Of a stretch of DNA of 15,963 nucleotides, positions 1 through 11,766 are shown piece after piece. Under the pieces are notes generated by a model. The model was not told the DNA's origin, did no database searches, and saw nothing but the letters and a program-made list of their open reading frames with translations. The stretch covers positions 60,731-76,693 of the forward strand of contig NAOQ01000296.1 of the NCBI GenBank assembly GCA_002751075.1, given 5' to 3'. The position numbers and the translations under genes are program-made. Positions within the stretch are counted from its first letter, which is position 1. Each line of letters starts with the position of its first letter. Source of the stretch: Ichthyophonus hoferi. Taxonomy: Eukaryota; Opisthokonta; Ichthyosporea; Ichthyophonida; Ichthyophonidae.

Positions 1-501
1 TAAGCAACCAATTGCAAGCCACTATAATTTAAGCCAAGGCACAATATAATCCAGTCACTGGCTGCGATTTGCTATCCCCATGTGCATGGCCGTGTTTACA
101 TCATGGTATGCACTACATAGTCACGCATTAGATTTATGACTTTTTATGCACTTAAACTAGTTTTCTTTAAATACTCTGTAGAGGCTAGTAACAGTTTCAT
201 TATTTATCTTTTTAATTATATTGTTAATGTTTGCAATACTGCTGTGATGACGTATATGCAAAAATTGCCGTTTTGGTATATATATTTTTAGTGTTACGGA
301 TATTGTTATCGAGTTGTAGTTCACCGTAGAGAGCGTTTAGTATGCCACATAAAACTGGAGTATGCTCTTCCGGCTAATACTACGGTGGTGTCATATATAC
401 TTATTTCATGTGAATGTTGCTTAAGGAACTTCATGTTGTTTGTATATACATGCTTGGTCTGGTTCAACCGCGGATAAGCCACGACTTAACCTTTGTCTTG
501 C

Positions 502-523
502 ATATATATATATATATATATAT
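502..523. repeat. (TA)n microsatellite
   Basis: Eleven TA units. Confidence 0.95.
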
Positions 524-1663
524 GTTTTGTAGTTCTTTAATAAACAAAGTGGATACATACATCCGCTGTCGTAAAGTTTTAATGGTTAACACATCTTATA
601 CTCTACTATTCCATATCTACCCCACCTTTTTTTAGTTCAGTTTTTTAAGCTAAAGAGTTTTAAGATAAATTAGTTTAAAAAGATATTAAATTCAAGGTCG
701 GTGTCTTTTTCTTTCATTTATTGTTCGACTTTTATTGTTTGTACTACGTTATGATCAACTAGCTTATGACGTTTTCAGTTTCAATATAACCATACTCATT
801 ATATAAGCCACAAAAGGGGTTTTTTCCTTATGGGTGTTACTACCTTTTGACCCAGTGACAAGTCATGTCAACCAGGTATTGGGCAATAGAGCAGCAAGGT
901 ATGCTAGAATGCATGCTAGAGTAATGTCATATTATTTATATTATTGTGATTTGAGGTTCTCATACTTTTATGTGTTCTCTACATCAAGCTGATGGAAAGA
1001 ATAGTTGCTGTGCTTTAGACCGATGTGTTTTTGTGCTGTTGCTGTACAGAATTTTGAACTATTTGTGATTTGGGCTCCGAAGGGCACGAAAAATAGTAAG
1101 CATTCTTCTTTGCTCTTCTTGTACCGAGTCAAGTCTTGTGTATGAGATCAAATAAAGATAAATACTGGGCAAAAAATAACATACTTTGCGCAAGACCCTG
1201 AATTATGCCTTGGTCTAAGTGGTACTTAATATGTAGTTGGTGTCTGTGTGACAATAAACCAGTTGGCAACTTTTTATAATATATTAATTATCATTAGCAA
1301 AATCATGATATAAATAGAACGAAGGCATTAAGTTTATAAAAGTACTTCTGAATCTTTTTGTCATGCACATTGTAAGGCAGGGGTGTTAATGTTAAAAAAC
1401 TTAACCTTCTTTAAGACGGTCTGTATATAAGCCTTCATATCTATAACATAAAATTTATTGACAAAATATTATGGGCAACATAATTCCACCACCAATTATC
1501 ATATATATGGCGTGCTTAGCGAGAAATACAAATTAAACTTAATCAAAACGGTTGGGGCTTCCCTAATTGAAGAGAAACATAACACTGTTTATGTTGTACA
1601 TTTAAGTCGCTTATGCGTACTAAACAATTATATTCTAATTTAGACTGCATACTAACAATCCCC

Positions 1664-1823
1664 ATTGGTGGAATACATTGGCTGTTGAGGTATTTTGATC
1701 TCGGACTATAATTGGCTCCAAATTTATTGGCTTGTTGGCTAATTGGCCTAGTATGGATTCGTTGAGAGGGCCCACTTACATTCTTGGTCAAAAATAAACG
1801 ATTATAAACACGAATATCATTGG
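1664..1823 (-). promoter_or_regulatory. Cluster of six CCAAT pentamers
   Basis: ATTGG occurs at 1664, 1677, 1711, 1726, 1742 and 1819, all in the same orientation (CCAAT on the minus strand). Four are AGCCAAT, the preferred core of CCAAT-box factors such as NF-Y. No start of a gene is visible beside it, so a regulatory role is only a possibility. Confidence 0.3.
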
Positions 1824-2022
1824 CTATCAGGTTATAAACGTATAAAAAGCCACATGGTATGAATATTCGATAGTTCTTGGATAATATATAAACTTCTTAC
1901 AAATATAAAAACTACTCCAACAGCTAGAGTGGCTTTTTCATCTTATCTTTTAATATTTCTCAACCATCCAATTGAATCTGAGGCCTATCCTAGTTATTAT
2001 TAGTTGCTTATTGTTAAATATT

Positions 2023-2395
2023 GTTAGGAATAATAAGTAGAGAGACAGAAGCGTTAATGCGTTTCATATTCGTTTAGAGGGAGAAAGAATACCAAATTTA
2101 GGGGCGCTTAAACGTGTCCCTTTGCATTCACGGAGTACATATATGCCAAAATACATTTTTATGATTAAACAAGTCAACAGGACTTGCCATAGGCAGGCTG
2201 CCTAAGCAATTCGCTATGTGGACCTCATAGTGTGATCTGAAATAGGCTTATTATATAATTGTAACATCTCTACCATTGGCTGGTTCAATTTTGATAGATC
2301 ATCTTGGATTGCAGTTTAACACCAATAGATTGCACAAATTATTTTCCCAGGCTACGTACATGTAATAATATTAAATACCTAGATACGTATTCATA
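2023..2395 (+). repeat. Left arm of large imperfect inverted repeat
   Basis: It matches the reverse complement of 3660-4046 with small gaps, at roughly three quarters or more identity. Well-kept blocks include GTGTCCCTTTGCAT, GATAGATCATCTTGGATT and TTTTCCCAGGCTACGT. The arms are diverged and no clear target duplication is seen, so they could be the ends of one foldback-type element or two copies of a repeat family in opposite orientation. Confidence 0.85.
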
Positions 2396-2496
2396 TTTTG
2401 CCCATATCGGTATTATGCCCGGCACACCTGGGCATACGTGGCACCCCCACATGCTTGTACACGTGCATAATACTGATGGGTAAAATACGAATACGT
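2385..2496. repeat. 112-base palindrome (hairpin)
   Basis: Arms 2385-2417 and 2466-2496 pair with few mismatches (tattttgcccat against atgggtaaaata, ggtattatg against cataatact), around a 48-base centre that is richer in G+C than its surroundings. It lies just inside the left arm, with no counterpart in the right arm. Confidence 0.75.
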
Positions 2497-2948
2497 TCGT
2501 AACACAAAGCTTGGCATTCATTTATTATTTGTTAAACAATATCATAATATATGTATGTATTGGTAGGCAATGAGAGATCAACCTATGCTTTCCTGGCTAT
2601 TTGTATGAAAATTATGTCAGCCCCTACCATACTTAGATCTAGCATCCAAAAGTGTTTACAATTTTTTTTTAAAAAAAGAATAAAATAGAGCACACTTCTA
2701 CTACATATGATTACTATCATACCGTAGTGCATGTGTTCATGAAGTATCCCGCTTTAGCATCTCTAATATATGTATTCATGACATGTCTAATCGGAAATCC
2801 CAAAGAAATTTGTTCTACTTGACGATGAAAGGTGAATCCCATCTATATTTATTTTACTAATTGCCATAGTCTTGATCAAAACAGAAGTGATCCTTGAAGT
2901 TTGTCAATCCAAGACTATCATTTGAAAATGAGTCAAGATTCAAATCTG
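2396..2948. other. Spacer between left arm and 18S fragment
   Basis: Apart from the palindrome nothing is recognised: A+T-rich with a short T8A7 run near 2664-2678. Confidence 0.5.
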
Positions 2949-3091
2949 GAAGGAGAAGAGACAAAAAATAATAATACGGGATCTGTAAAGGTCTTGTAAT
3001 TGGAATGAGTACAATTTAAACCCCTTAACAAGGAACAATTGAAGGGCAAGTCTGGTGCCAGCAGCCGCGGTAATTCCATCTCCAATAGCGT
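2949..3091 (+). pseudogene. Nuclear 18S rRNA fragment containing the 530 loop
   Basis: From the AATAATAATACGGG block through GTAATTGGAATGAGTACA, GGAACAATTGAAGGGCAAGT and GTGCCAGCAGCCGCGGTAA to CTCCAATAGCGT it follows the eukaryotic small-subunit rRNA in order. About half a dozen substitutions fall in the last 95 bases, more before that, and a small gap. Similarity ends abruptly after 3091 and fades before 2949. GTAATTGGAATGAGTACA is specific to nuclear 18S, not mitochondrial or bacterial rRNA. At about 143 bases it cannot be a working rRNA gene; it is an inserted fragment. Confidence 0.93.
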
Positions 3092-3659
3092 CTTATTTGG
3101 TAGATGTATATCTAGTACTATTATACAGCACTCAATTGGCAATCCCAAAGCCTGTAGACACGTCACTAGAACTACCATAGATTGCTTTAAATATTTATAT
3201 CTTATATAGTCAGTTGCATCTTTTCGTGACCTAATGTGTCTGTTCATACGTTTTGGAAAATACCAAATAAAACAGTAGTTACTATACTTAAAACCCATCA
3301 AAATACTTAAGCAATTCTACATTTAGCTATGCTATATATACCAAGTTACACACACACACATATATATATATATAGCTACACATACGTAAAATTTACAGAT
3401 AGGTTGTACCAATTGTACATTCATAATAAATATGGCAAACTACTTCATCCTATTCGCTCTCATATCACGCATATTTTCAGTAATGATAAGGTTCCCTGGA
3501 GTATTCTTCAGTGAACGCAAATGATAATCATTAACAAAACAAAACAACTTTAAAGGCTTCAAACCTCTAATGACACTTCTTTCTATCTCCAATACTTCAT
3601 GTCAACAATACGCATATACATACTATTAAAAAAGAAATAAATAAATAATTTAAGTATTT
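3092..3659. other. Spacer between 18S fragment and right arm
   Basis: No gene recognised. It contains the (CA)n(TA)n microsatellite at 3348-3374. Confidence 0.5.
3348..3374. repeat. (CA)n(TA)n compound microsatellite
   Basis: About six CA units run directly into seven TA units. Confidence 0.95.
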
Positions 3660-4046
3660 CATTATATATCTATAAGCATTTAATATTATTGACAATCTTT
3701 ATTACAAACGTAGCCTGGGAAAATAGCCAGTGCAATCTGTTGGTGTTAAACGTCAATCCAAGATGATCAATCTATCAAAATTGAACCAACCAACGATAGA
3801 GATCCTGCAACAATATAATAAGCCATTTCAGATCACATATTTTGGTGTTCAAATAATACATTGCTTAAGCATCCTACGTACGGCAAGTCCTGCTGACTTG
3901 CTTAATAATAAAAATAATGCCTTGGCATATCTGTACTCCGTGTATGCAAAGGGACACGTTCAAACGCCCCTTAATTCGGTATTCTCTCTCCTTTTAAACA
4001 AATACAGGTCATAGGAACGTTTTTGTCTCTGCTTATTCTTCCCAAC
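3660..4046 (-). repeat. Right arm of large imperfect inverted repeat
   Basis: The partner of 2023-2395. It holds a 95-codon frame (3730-4014) starting at GTG. The left arm has gaps and stops in the matching frame and no family is recognised, so I do not call it a gene. The arm ends about 130 bases beyond the NUP210 cleavage site. Confidence 0.85.
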
Positions 4047-4201
4047 ATATATATATGCAAATACCTGATGCTTCAACCAGATATATACATTCACTGAGGA
4101 TCAGCAAGGATCCATCATCATATTAAGTCGATTTTCATTAAGGAAGAACAATCCTATATACCTACACTCCTTCGACCACGTCATAGATTTCGCTTCAAAA
4201 A

Positions 4202-4207
4202 TTTATT
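4202..4207 (-). terminator. NUP210 polyadenylation signal AATAAA
   Basis: On the minus strand AATAAA lies about 130 bases after the NUP210 stop, followed 15-40 bases later by G/T-rich sequence (gtggtcgaaggagtgtagg). The 3' UTR is therefore probably about 4180-4334. Confidence 0.65.
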
Positions 4208-4334
4208 TAAACAGTAGTTGCCGAAACATTATTCTTATTAATTATAAGTACTGATCGTTAACAAACTACCTAAAGGATAATTATCATGTATCCTGTTCGC
4301 ATAAACGTGCCTTAAACGTCAACCACTACGTATA

Positions 4335-4464
4335 TTATTCATAGTCTCTCCTTGGTCTTACTGCTGATCTGCGGGCGCTTGAAACAACAGCCTGTCGTCT
4401 AGCGGATTCACTCATAGCAACACCTAGTCGAGGCTGTCCACTACGTACTGGGCTACTCCAAATA
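4335..4464 (-). CDS. NUP210: NUP210 exon 19, terminal, second duplicated tail exon (residues 879-920 and stop)
   Basis: Acceptor taaaaaaacag, identical over 11 bases to that of exon 18. It encodes IWSSPVRSGQPRLGV and ends in a basic run (ARRSAVRPRRDYE) before TAA. The W-S-S-P resembles the WSP near the end of vertebrate gp210. S-P-V-R fits the cyclin-dependent kinase consensus; mitotic phosphorylation of the gp210 tail is known in vertebrates, so a similar role is inferred here. Confidence 0.9.
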
Positions 4465-7400
4465 CTGTTTTTTTAGAAGTACTAATTAGTTATTGCAACA
4501 TCTACTTACCACCTAACACCCACCAACCACGAATCCCAACTCCACCATTAATTTTAGTTGGCAGACTTATTAACTGAGGAAGACGATACAAAGGCAAATG
4601 GTAGAATGGTAGAAACGATATATAAAATTCACAAATTAACTGAAAGGGGAAACCTACAGTAAATCATAACCCATGAAAAGGCAGTGACAAGAAAGAAACG
4701 CGGAGATAAAGAGATGATAGATGTGAGGACACAAGATATAGGATATGGAAGAGGAAGAATAAAAAAAGGTCATAAAACGTGAATTTATGTAGATAAAAAG
4801 AAAAAGAAAAAAAAATGTAAACCTACTTAAGGGATGGACTTAGATAGGAACAGGCAAGAAAGATATAGTGATAGTGTCAAATATAGCTACATGTAAAGCA
4901 TAGGCCAAGTAATTATAGCTATATTTAGAAAGTATAAAGCGGTTCTGTTTGAGACAAATTCAGGACTCTTTATTCTGCAGTGATACTGAATAAAGGTTAC
5001 ACAATTTTCATCCACAATTCTCAGACTATAATAGTCCACTACCACCCTGAACATGGGTGAGATAATTATTACGTAGGTTTAAATCAAAAAATGGGAACGT
5101 TAGGAAAAAGATAAGAATACATGCCTATCCTGGCTCAACTCGGCTTGGAATGATGAGCGGCCGCTTGAAGGGGTTGCTTGTGGCCTAATCGACTCGCTCC
5201 CTGATCTAGGAACAACACCTAGTCTAGGGCCACTACGCATTGGACTACGATAGCTGTTTTTTTATCCATTGGTTTCCAAACAGTTAGCACCAAATTAACC
5301 GCTAGCAAACACTTTTTAAACATAATTTCAAACTCCAGCATCCATTTTCTCACCCATGCCCCTTAATAGAAAAAGACACGAAAGAGAGTGATGCAATGCC
5401 CAGCATATTACATTTATTAATGAGAAATTTAAAAAGGAGTTACGATGCATGCTCACAAAGGAGGAGACGTTAACAGACGAGAAACATTAAGTGAAAAGGG
5501 GGCAAGAAAAATATTACAATGCATATGTTAGCGCAGAGAATTGGGTAGCGACAAGTATATTAAAACCGCTTAGAAGATTAACATAGGCCAACAAAAGAGG
5601 TCACGAGGGTGATAGCAGTCATGCAACGGTGCTAGTAAACATGCCAAGAGAGAGAGGAGGGTATATACCTGTTATCGGCTGCACTGCTGGGCTTGAAGGC
5701 TGACTGGTTCATCATGCACACAGAGGTTGCGAATATAACTACGAGGCCAACACCCAGCATCATCGCCACCTTGAGTATATCCAATCCGGCACCATCTTCC
5801 TGATCTTTATTTCCTCCTCTATCAAAATCACGATCTGTGATTTTGGCCCATCCCTACACTGTACTGTTAGTATTTGTTTGCAAAGTCTATGGGGAGACCC
5901 AATTGAAATGATGTGTTAATTTTACAGTACATACTTTTAGAGTTATGAAAGAATTTACAATACAGTGAACTGTACACAGTAGTAATTTGCAAGTTCGTCT
6001 ACATTCACAGACAATCAATATCGACTGAAAAAAACGCCATGTAGGTATTGGATGTCATTGTTAAAGACAATTGTTTACAAAGAATGGGTAAAGAAATGAG
6101 AACGAGATTCTAGAAAATAAAGACATATGTTCAAATACACTAAGAAAGAAAGAAGAAAAAAAGGCAACAAGACAATACTAAATAAGGTAGGTATATGGAG
6201 GCATACCATAGGACGAAGATCAATGGTGATCTGTTCTGATTGGTTGGTTTTGCGGGAGATCATTTTGAACTTTACCACTTTAACATTGTCCTCGTCTGCA
6301 GGGTGTGAATGCATGAGAATCATATTGAATTGTAAATATATACCCTTGTGTGGTTGGTTAATTTATACTGCGATAATAATATAAAATAATAGCAACCCCT
6401 ATAATTATTATTTATTATATTTTTCCTATCTGATTTTGTATTATAAGATAGATAAAGTATCCTATTTTTTTAACCATGTAGATAATACTATAATACCATT
6501 TTTATACTAAAAGAGCAAGATATCTAACATTTTAAAAAGTATTAATGAAATTAACTAGGTAAATGTAAGTAATGGAAAGAGAGCGGCTTAAAGAGAAAAA
6601 GGAAATATGGAATATATGAGAATGCACACCATACATTATACTAATATTAATTTCTCATACAACACGGCCACATTTAATCGGAACAAATTCTTATGAATAC
6701 GAACTCCATGTATACCCAAGTATATAGATATATATCTATAAGAATCATATTCAATAACATATTCAATAACAAGAAACCATTAATGAATGAAAATAAATGT
6801 ATAGATTAAAATATTTTCAAAAGATGGAAAGAGGGCTAACCCCAACTAAAGTACACTAAAGACATAGAAACAAACAGTATACACCGGTGACACAAACCGA
6901 ATCTGCAATACACGCATGCATTTTTACTTTTCAGCCGCCCCATTTACAATTATATTGATACAAAATAAGGTAATAAATATCGCCACAGATAAATACAATG
7001 ATAATAAGAATAAACGTATTAACGACCTCCCCACATTTCATTAGACCTCTGTTCAATTCAACCTACTTTCCTTTTCCTTTTCCTCTCTCCCTCTCTTCAA
7101 CGTTTAGCTAGAATCTCCTAGCCACCATCCTTACACTTAATCCCAAACACCATTATACTTCCACTGTATACTATTATTATTACTTACTTGCATATACCCG
7201 GTAGACAGAAGTGTTCCCGGTAGTTTCCTTCCTGATCTTTACAGTATTAAAGCCGTCCCTAATTGCAATGTTGAGGAATCCGTGATAATCTTCCCCCTGG
7301 ACTATGACCTCCCCTAGTTTGGTTCCATTAGTATAGCTATCCTGCTTGTGGGAAATTGTACGTGTCACAAATGCAGGTACCAGAGGAATATTTTGTTTTC

Positions 7401-10400
7401 CAACTACTTTTCCATCCACGGAAACAAACATGTCCCCGTTGTTAACAGATAGGATCTCACGCATCAAGGGTTCCGATTGGGCTACGCCGGTGAAAACACA
7501 GTACTTCTCGCCAGTGATTGGATCGGCCTCTTTACTTGCTGCCAATAGACTGTGTTCATATATATGTAAATATATATTGGGGAATATATCAGTCAACATG
7601 CACGTATGCCCACAGGAGACAAGGTAGAGAGAAAAAAACAAAAGAAAGATAGATACGGGCATGTGGATGAATGGTTTTATGACAAAAGAAAGATAGATAC
7701 GGGCATGTGGATGAATGGTTTTATGACAAAAGAAAATAAGGAGAATAAATGAGATAGTGTATTTATATATTTATATTTACTCCAATCAAATTCTGATTGG
7801 GTTTGCATAAAACTTAAAACTATCCTGTTATATCAGAGCACTCATGCCATATTAGGCACAAATAGAACAATAACACAATACTTACCACTTCATTCTGTCC
7901 ACCACCTCCTCCCCTATCTCTATACCTTCCTACATATACAAATACCACTCACTTCACCGCAACGCCTACATACCTATTGGCAAATTTACACTTGTAATCT
8001 ACGTTATCTTGATATCTAATTGGTGTTTGCTCCTTGGTTGAACGGTATACCGGTAAACGTGAAAACTGTCTGCCATCTGCAGTGAAGAAATCAACCTTGA
8101 TACGGTACTTGAGACCTGCTCCATTACTAACAAAGGTCACATTACCAGGAGAAAGCTAGTCATAGAGAGTAAGAGAGTAGATGAAGAGAGAAGGCACAGA
8201 AAGGAAGGGGGTAAGAAAAAAGACAGAGGGAGAGAGGGCAGGGGAAAAAAAAAAAACAGGATGAGACGGATAGCAACTAGACTGTCGTATCACATCATAC
8301 ATCTATACATTCCATATATCAATATCTCCATGGCAATAACAACAACAACAACAACAATATATCAATCTACTAAGCTTTACACTTTCATTTATACCCATCT
8401 CTACCCTACCTTAGCAGATGCCACCTTATCCACTGTGGTTATGACATCATAGGCTAAACCAGCCGTGTACGTCAGACTAGTTCGGCCCACCATCACAGCC
8501 TTACCACAGGCACCGTTAGCCTCGGGTCGTACACTCAGTACCCGTGGGTCGGCTACAGTCCATTGGCCCCCTGAATCACGTGATGTGTGATGGGTGTGAA
8601 AACGGTAGGGTCAGCCAATACATGGAAATATTCATTTTGCTCTACTATATGATATTCTGCCAATCACTCTCTCTTGTTCTATGTATGTTCTGGCTTTCAT
8701 TTGCTATCATTTTCATTATTTATTCTTTCTGTTCCACACTTCTATCTCTTACTTCTTTTTCCCAACTTTCTTTCGCAATTACCCCTACATTCTATACATA
8801 TATTTGTTGATTTAGCTCACTAGTTTAGGTCAATAGGCGGGGAGTTATTCTACTAATAACATAGTAAGTAGTACATACTTACATACATACCGCGTACTAC
8901 AATAATAATAATAATATCTTTTTAATAAAGTATAAATAAGTTTATATATATAATAGAATAAGCATTCAGACTGTAATATAGATATCTGATATAATATCAT
9001 CACGTGGTGGGGGTAGATAAGGCCTGCAGAGGATAAATAGGAGAGGGAGAGGGAGAGGGAGAGGGAGAGGGAGAGGGAGAGGGCTGCCTACCACGAGGAA
9101 TGATTGCAGGCAGATTGTAGCATAGAGTAGCGCCCACCGCCATCACGGCGTCTTGAGGGAAGATCCCTTGACGTATTCTGATTCGTAAATAACTGATCAC
9201 ATCTTCGGCCCCTGTGTGACCACCAACCATAAAGTCTCTCATAAGTTCTAGTGACTGACGTGTATTTTAAAAAAGGCTTAATATACGTACATATGTATAC
9301 ACAATATACATACATACCTTTCTATAAATAAGCATGGTCCCATATACTAATATATATGTATATCTACGGAATAAGTCTACAATCAAAAACAGATTCGTAC
9401 AGAGTTCAGATATAAAAATAAAAGATAAAAGCAATCAAGTAAATTCAAACACCAGCCCATCCACACCAACCATCTAGCGCGAAGCGAACTATAACATCTC
9501 CTTTCCCTTTGGCAGTAATTGTATATTGACACTGGGTGTCATGGGTGGTAGATACTAAGTCGACAAGCCCTTCTCGGTTCACCTCAGTCTGTATAAAAAA
9601 GAACAGACAAGACGGGTACGTACAGGGGTTAATCATATATAGTAAGATATAGTATGGTATAGTATAGTATAGTGTGTTTCGTATAAGGTGGTATATAGTA
9701 TATGTATACATGGTTGGTTGGATTTAAAGTTGCAGGACGTGACTAAAGAGAAGTGGAAATAGAGACAGGAATGAAGATGGCTAGAGTGATAGAAAGTACA
9801 ATAGTCTGTTAAAACTAGTAAAAGAGAGAGAAAAGAAAACAATACACACACATATATAGGGAGGAGAAATTATAGAACGTAAGGTGATAGTATAGATAGT
9901 AAGAAAACAGTAAATAAATAAATTAAGTAAGAGAGAAATAATACCTTAATCAACACCTTTCTTGGCAAGGCATCAAACAAGTGGCCGTCCTGATCATGAT
10001 AGTAAACCCCTAGGCACATGCTATGACCTAGTTCCATGTGGTAACCAAGGGGTGTGTCCTGGCCCAATGGGAACACCGACAGCGAGGCGATTGGTCGTAC
10101 ATCTACGTTGAGAAGCGCTGATTGGATAACACCACGGGTCTCGCAGTGTGCCATAACTAAGCAGTGTCTGTGTGGAGAGAGGGATGTGTGTGGAGAGGAT
10201 AATGTGGTATTGTTATTGGCTGTCAGTCATGTAACTTAGTTGGTAACGTAAAGTAGGCAACCTAATAAACATACCAATACAATACAATGGATCATTAAAT
10301 AAATGTTAAAGATTCAATAATAAAATTTCATAAAATGCATTGAAATCAGTAGGCAGCTGTTCAGACAGACCACTACCAATTGGTGGATAAGGTTAAATTG

Positions 10401-11730
10401 CAGTTGATCAGTATATATGTATGTAGGCAAAATATATAATAGTAAGTACAGTGTATGCACAGACATGTGAAAGAAATGTAAAAGGCAAAAAAAAAAACAT
10501 GGATAACAGTAATAAAACAAATTGTAATATAACCAAACACAGTGAAACGTAGAGTAGCTTTATGTAGTTAATGTACTACTTTAGTATATATAAGGTAGAG
10601 AAGGAGATAACACAAGTGCCATATCCATAATCATTGGATAGCACATGGACCAGGCAACTATTATAATTATACGTATGTGTATGTAGGGCCGTGTAAAATG
10701 AGACTTGGTCTAGTATGATATATCATGACATATCATAATATACCATAATACAACACAGTACGGTAGGGTAGGGATAGATATGGAAGGACATAATGTATGA
10801 GTATTGGAAAAATCTTTCCTATTCATCGCCAATTGACCGTAGATTTTCCTAGCAAACTATTATATTTGTGAATAAATAAAACAAAAACTATGACTACACA
10901 TGACGGACATCTTAATAGTACTTTAGATAAGACAGAGAATAGAAAATAATAATAACAAGAGAGAAAAAGAGAGAAGAAGAGAGTAAGAAAAATAAAAGCT
11001 GATTGGATAATAAGGAGATATATGGGGTGTGTAAACATGATCTAGAAGCCTACCCATTGGTTCCAGTGGCATGAATCATTCCCTTATCAGTGATAGTCGC
11101 TGGGCAATTAGCGGGAGAAGTGGTGTATGTACAAGCTTTGATGTTGGTTCCAAAATGTAGCTGGGCATTATGCGTCATCACATATCTGAGTGGCATTGTT
11201 TTTATGTAAATACGTAATGTAATGTATCTATGTGCTATAGCTAATAGCTAGAGATGAAATTAGACTGTTATTGTTATGTTTTCTCCGTAGAAACAGGTAG
11301 ATAGAACACATAGGTATGTACAATGTGCAGATTGGATATGTATAGCAGTATGTGTATGTATATATGTATGTATGTATGTATATCAGGCAGACTTGTTTAT
11401 TATACATATTCCTCTATATTGTTATAGTACACCATATAGCAGAGCATCTTCAATAGCACATTACCCCCTACAACTATATATATAATCAAGGATATACCTG
11501 CCTATCTATCACTTATTTTAATCGATTTTTTTGTTTTTTGTTTTTTGTTTTTTGCAAACTAATATTTAGAAACAATACTTTCTATTTTAGTAATAGGTAA
11601 GGATGTACTTCCACTAGAAAAGTGAAACTCGATTTTTGTTAATAAAAATTTAATGTACGACCTAGATGGATTTTTATATATAGAAATTCCAAGTTTAAAT
11701 TTTGGGTATGCATTTAGTTTATGCGGATTG

Positions 11731-11766
<36 letters not shown>

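Larger units (their letters stand above)
1..2022. other. Intergenic, no gene recognised
   Basis: A+T-rich, with only short open frames of no recognisable similarity and no convincing exon structure on either strand. It holds a TA microsatellite and the ATTGG cluster listed separately, and scattered AATAAA words without coding sequence to go with them. Confidence 0.5.

Noticed and set aside
1147-1260. AATAAA words on the plus strand that might end an upstream gene
   Set aside because: No coding sequence or splice signals precede them; expected by chance at this base composition.
2933-3301. 122-codon minus-strand open frame
   Set aside because: It is the antisense of the 18S rRNA fragment and its flanks; no protein similarity.
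3730-4014. 95-codon plus-strand frame within the right inverted-repeat arm
   Set aside because: GTG start, no recognised family, and the matching frame of the left arm is not open; probably chance within a repeat.
10714-10738. Short palindrome tatgatat-atatcata
   Set aside because: Ordinary for A+T-rich intron sequence with this pentamer content; no sign of function.
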